Positions 62,242-64,000 of a DNA stretch of 64,000 nucleotides are shown piece after piece. Below the pieces are notes generated by a model that saw only the letters and a list, made by a program, of their open reading frames with translations, had not been told where the DNA came from and ran no database searches. Both the position numbers and the translations under genes were made by a program. The stretch is from Denitrovibrio acetiphilus DSM 12809 (GTDB lineage Bacteria; Chrysiogenota; Deferribacteres; Deferribacterales; Geovibrionaceae): NCBI RefSeq assembly GCF_000025725.1, contig NC_013943.1, positions 2,356,001 through 2,420,000 of the forward strand, in the 5' to 3' direction. Within the stretch, counting starts at the first letter, position 1; each line of letters opens with the position of its first letter.

Positions 62242-63450
62242 TTAGCTTACTGTAAGCTTTGCGAACTTTCTTTTGCCTACTTTCAGGACATATTGCCCTG
62301 CATGCAGACACTGGTCAATATCCTCTACTTTATCACCATCTATGTAAATTCCGCCCTGCTTGGCAAGCCTTCTGGCTTCGCTGTTGCTCGGCAGGAAGTT
62401 TAAACCGTTCTTTGTTATAACGTCGATTAGTTTAACATCTGTTCCTATTTTATATTCAGGCATTTCGTCAGGATTTTCTCTTTTCGAAAATACCTGCTCA
62501 AAGCCCTCTCTCGCTTCTTTTGCTGCCTCTTCTGAATGGAACCTTGCTACTATTTCCATCGCAAGTTCCTTTTTAACATCCATAGGATGCTTGCTTCCAT
62601 CAGCGACAGACTGCTTAAGTATATTGATATCCTCAAGGCTTCTGTCAGAAAGGAGCAGGTAGTAGCGGAACATGAGCTCGTCCGTGATGGACATAACTTT
62701 CCCGAACATGTCCTTTGGCGATTCTGTTATACCTATATAGTTACCGAGAGATTTTGACATCTTCTGTACGCCGTCAAGCCCTTCCAGAATAGGCATAGTA
62801 AGCGCTATCTGCGGAGCCTGCCCATAGGCACGCTGCAAATCACGCCCAACCAGCAGGTTAAACTTCTGGTCAGTTCCGCCCATTTCCACATCACTTTTAA
62901 GCGCCACAGAGTCATAACCCTGAATTAACGGATATATAAATTCGTGTATACTGATTGGTCTGTTCTCTTTATATCTTTTGGAGAAATCATCACGCTCAAG
63001 CATTCTCGCCACTGTATAGTGAGAGGTCAGCCTGATCATGTCAGAAGCTGACATATCTTTCATCCATACACTGTTAAATGCCACCTCAGTTTTTTCCGGG
63101 TCGAGTATCTTAAAAACCTGCTCTTTATATGTCTCAGCATTAGCAAGAACATCTTCTCTTGTCAGAGCTTTTCTTGTTTCATTTTTCCCGGAGGGGTCGC
63201 CTATCATTCCTGTAAAATCCCCGATAAGAAATATTATCTTATGACCAAGATCCTGAAAGTGTTTGAGTTTCTGAATGAGTACTGTATGCCCAAGATGGAG
63301 ATCAGGAGCTGTAGGGTCGAACCCTGCTTTCACTCGGAGCGGTGTATCTGTCTCATATGATTTAGTGAGTTTTTTAAGAAGATCCTCTTCAGAGATGATC
63401 TCCTCACACCCTCGTTTTAACTGTTCTAACTGCTCTTCTGGTTTTAGCAC
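62242..63450 (-). CDS. tyrS: Tyrosyl-tRNA synthetase (TyrS, short type)
   Basis: 402 residues. Class I motifs: HIGH as HLGH in [18 protein letters not shown] and KMSKS in [15 protein letters not shown]-terminal S4 RNA-binding domain ([20 protein letters not shown]). This length and motif style match the TyrZ-like/second-type TyrRS. GTG start with GGAGG four bases upstream. Confidence 0.96.
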   Translation of the reverse strand: MLKPEEQLEQLKRGCEEIISEEDLLKKLTKSYETDTPLRVKAGFDPTAPDLHLGHTVLIQKLKHFQDLGHKIIFLIGDFTGMIGDPSGKNETRKALTREDVLANAETYKEQVFKILDPEKTEVAFNSVWMKDMSASDMIRLTSHYTVARMLERDDFSKRYKENRPISIHEFIYPLIQGYDSVALKSDVEMGGTDQKFNLLVGRDLQRAYGQAPQIALTMPILEGLDGVQKMSKSLGNYIGITESPKDMFGKVMSITDELMFRYYLLLSDRSLEDINILKQSVADGSKHPMDVKKELAMEIVARFHSEEAAKEAREGFEQVFSKRENPDEMPEYKIGTDVKLIDVITKNGLNFLPSNSEARRLAKQGGIYIDGDKVEDIDQCLHAGQYVLKVGKRKFAKLTVS

Positions 63451-63553
63451 ATTGCCTCCATATAAATTACGCTTAACGCAATATCAAGCAAAATGTATGT
63501 AGTTTATATCTGATTATCTGACATTGTTCAAGTGAACTGTTGTTTTTAGTATA

Positions 63554-64000
63554 CTATATCCCGTACAACAGCTTGTCCATAGTGGTTTCAAAGAAAAGAT
63601 AAATTAACGCAGCTGCGGAAATAAACGGACCAAACGGAATCATGATGTCCCTTTTGCGGGCAGCAAACTGCCATATAATTCCAATTACAGCCCCCATCAG
63701 AGCGCTTGCAAAAACAACAAAAAAGATAGACTTCACCCCAAGGAACGCACCGGCAACAGCCACAAGCTTTATATCGCCAAACCCCATCCCCTCGCGCTTA
63801 CGTATCAGCCTATAAAGAAGTGCAGGGATGAACAGTGCCATGAAGCCCACAGCAGCACCATAAACAGCAAAACGCACATCCTCCCTGACTATGTAGGCCA
63901 TAAGCAAAGCTCCGCCTATACCGAAAACGATAAGGCTGTCGGGTATTATACCGCATTCAAAGCTTTCTGTGTCTAAAGCTGAAAAAAGATCCGCCAGCCC
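63554..64000 (-). CDS. pilD: Type IV prepilin peptidase, C-terminal part (runs off the window)
   Basis: The frame is open from base 64000 down to the stop at 63554 (148 codons). It has the two aspartates of prepilin peptidases: ALDTES...CGIIPDSLI and GMGFGDIKLVAVAGAFLG. About four membrane helices are visible. It cuts and methylates type IV pilin-like proteins at the inner membrane. The N-terminal part, including any cysteine cluster, is outside the window. Confidence 0.88.
   Translation of the reverse strand, partial: GLADLFSALDTESFECGIIPDSLIVFGIGGALLMAYIVREDVRFAVYGAAVGFMALFIPALLYRLIRKREGMGFGDIKLVAVAGAFLGVKSIFFVVFASALMGAVIGIIWQFAARKRDIMIPFGPFISAAALIYLFFETTMDKLLYGI

Overview
This window comes from a bacterial chromosome. 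Gene content suggests a Gram-negative, flagellated, non-sporulating organism: FadL-type outer-membrane protein, lipoprotein, CheW/CheZ chemotaxis genes, a MinD/FlhG-like ATPase, a prepilin peptidase, a sigma54-like promoter before glnK-amtB, and Tat and Sec signal peptides. The mixture fits the Deferribacterota (Denitrovibrio/Geovibrio-like) better than Proteobacteria. That placement rests on memory of protein families, not on a search. I found no rRNA, tRNA or CRISPR array.

Layout. 1-4.9 kb: the end of a Fic-family protein, a ROK kinase, an unknown gene overlapping a spore-photoproduct-lyase-like radical SAM gene, ftsY and a small secreted protein. 4.9-9.2 kb: accessory DNA with two divergent small DNA-binding proteins around a repeated operator-like sequence, a 708-residue subtilisin-family protease with an intact triad, a structured dispersed repeat and a TPR lipoprotein. 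9.4-21.6 kb: a tightly packed cassette of virion-structure genes (head protease/scaffold, decoration, major capsid, connectors, many beta-rich fibre/baseplate-like proteins). No terminase, portal, tape measure, integrase or replication gene is present. One gene is split by an IS4-family element with a clean 7-bp target duplication; removing it restores the frame exactly.

21.7-28.2 kb: glnK-amtB, a two-HTH repressor-like protein with a degenerate S24 fold, then a motility operon (DUF2062 - MinD/FlhG-like - CheW - CheZ). CheW and CheZ are separated only by a frame change at a run of 14 A. The CheZ frame has no good start codon of its own, so the two may be made as one protein by slippage, or may be one gene in reality. 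28.6-46.6 kb: acyl-CoA synthetase, YgiQ radical SAM, a Sec-exported M1-like/ChaN/PDZ fusion with a damaged zinc motif, a nucleoside-recognition membrane protein, threonine ammonia-lyase, UPF0718 permease plus thioredoxin-like protein, MscS, a second copy of the dispersed repeat, a 2-hydroxyacid dehydrogenase, def, a two-ACT-domain protein, clpC, a PanE-Nudix fusion and a PilZ protein.

46.8-64 kb: a 2-Cys peroxiredoxin, a nickel/cobalt-type transporter with DUF1007 partner, an isochorismatase-family and a HAD protein, mnmA with a LarE-like gene, and then minus-strand housekeeping genes: ffh - rpsP - khpA - rimM - trmD (fused to a second SPOUT-type methyltransferase domain) - rplS, followed by rplM - rpsI. 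After these come a YihY/BrkB membrane protein fused to a cyclic-nucleotide-binding domain, a Tat-exported M15 peptidase, a FadL/OmpP1 protein, a DUF1015 protein, tyrS and the end of a prepilin peptidase gene. The most unusual parts are the packaging-less virion cassette with its protease/regulator neighbourhood, the A14 CheW/CheZ junction, and the 255-265 bp structured repeat found twice between convergent genes.
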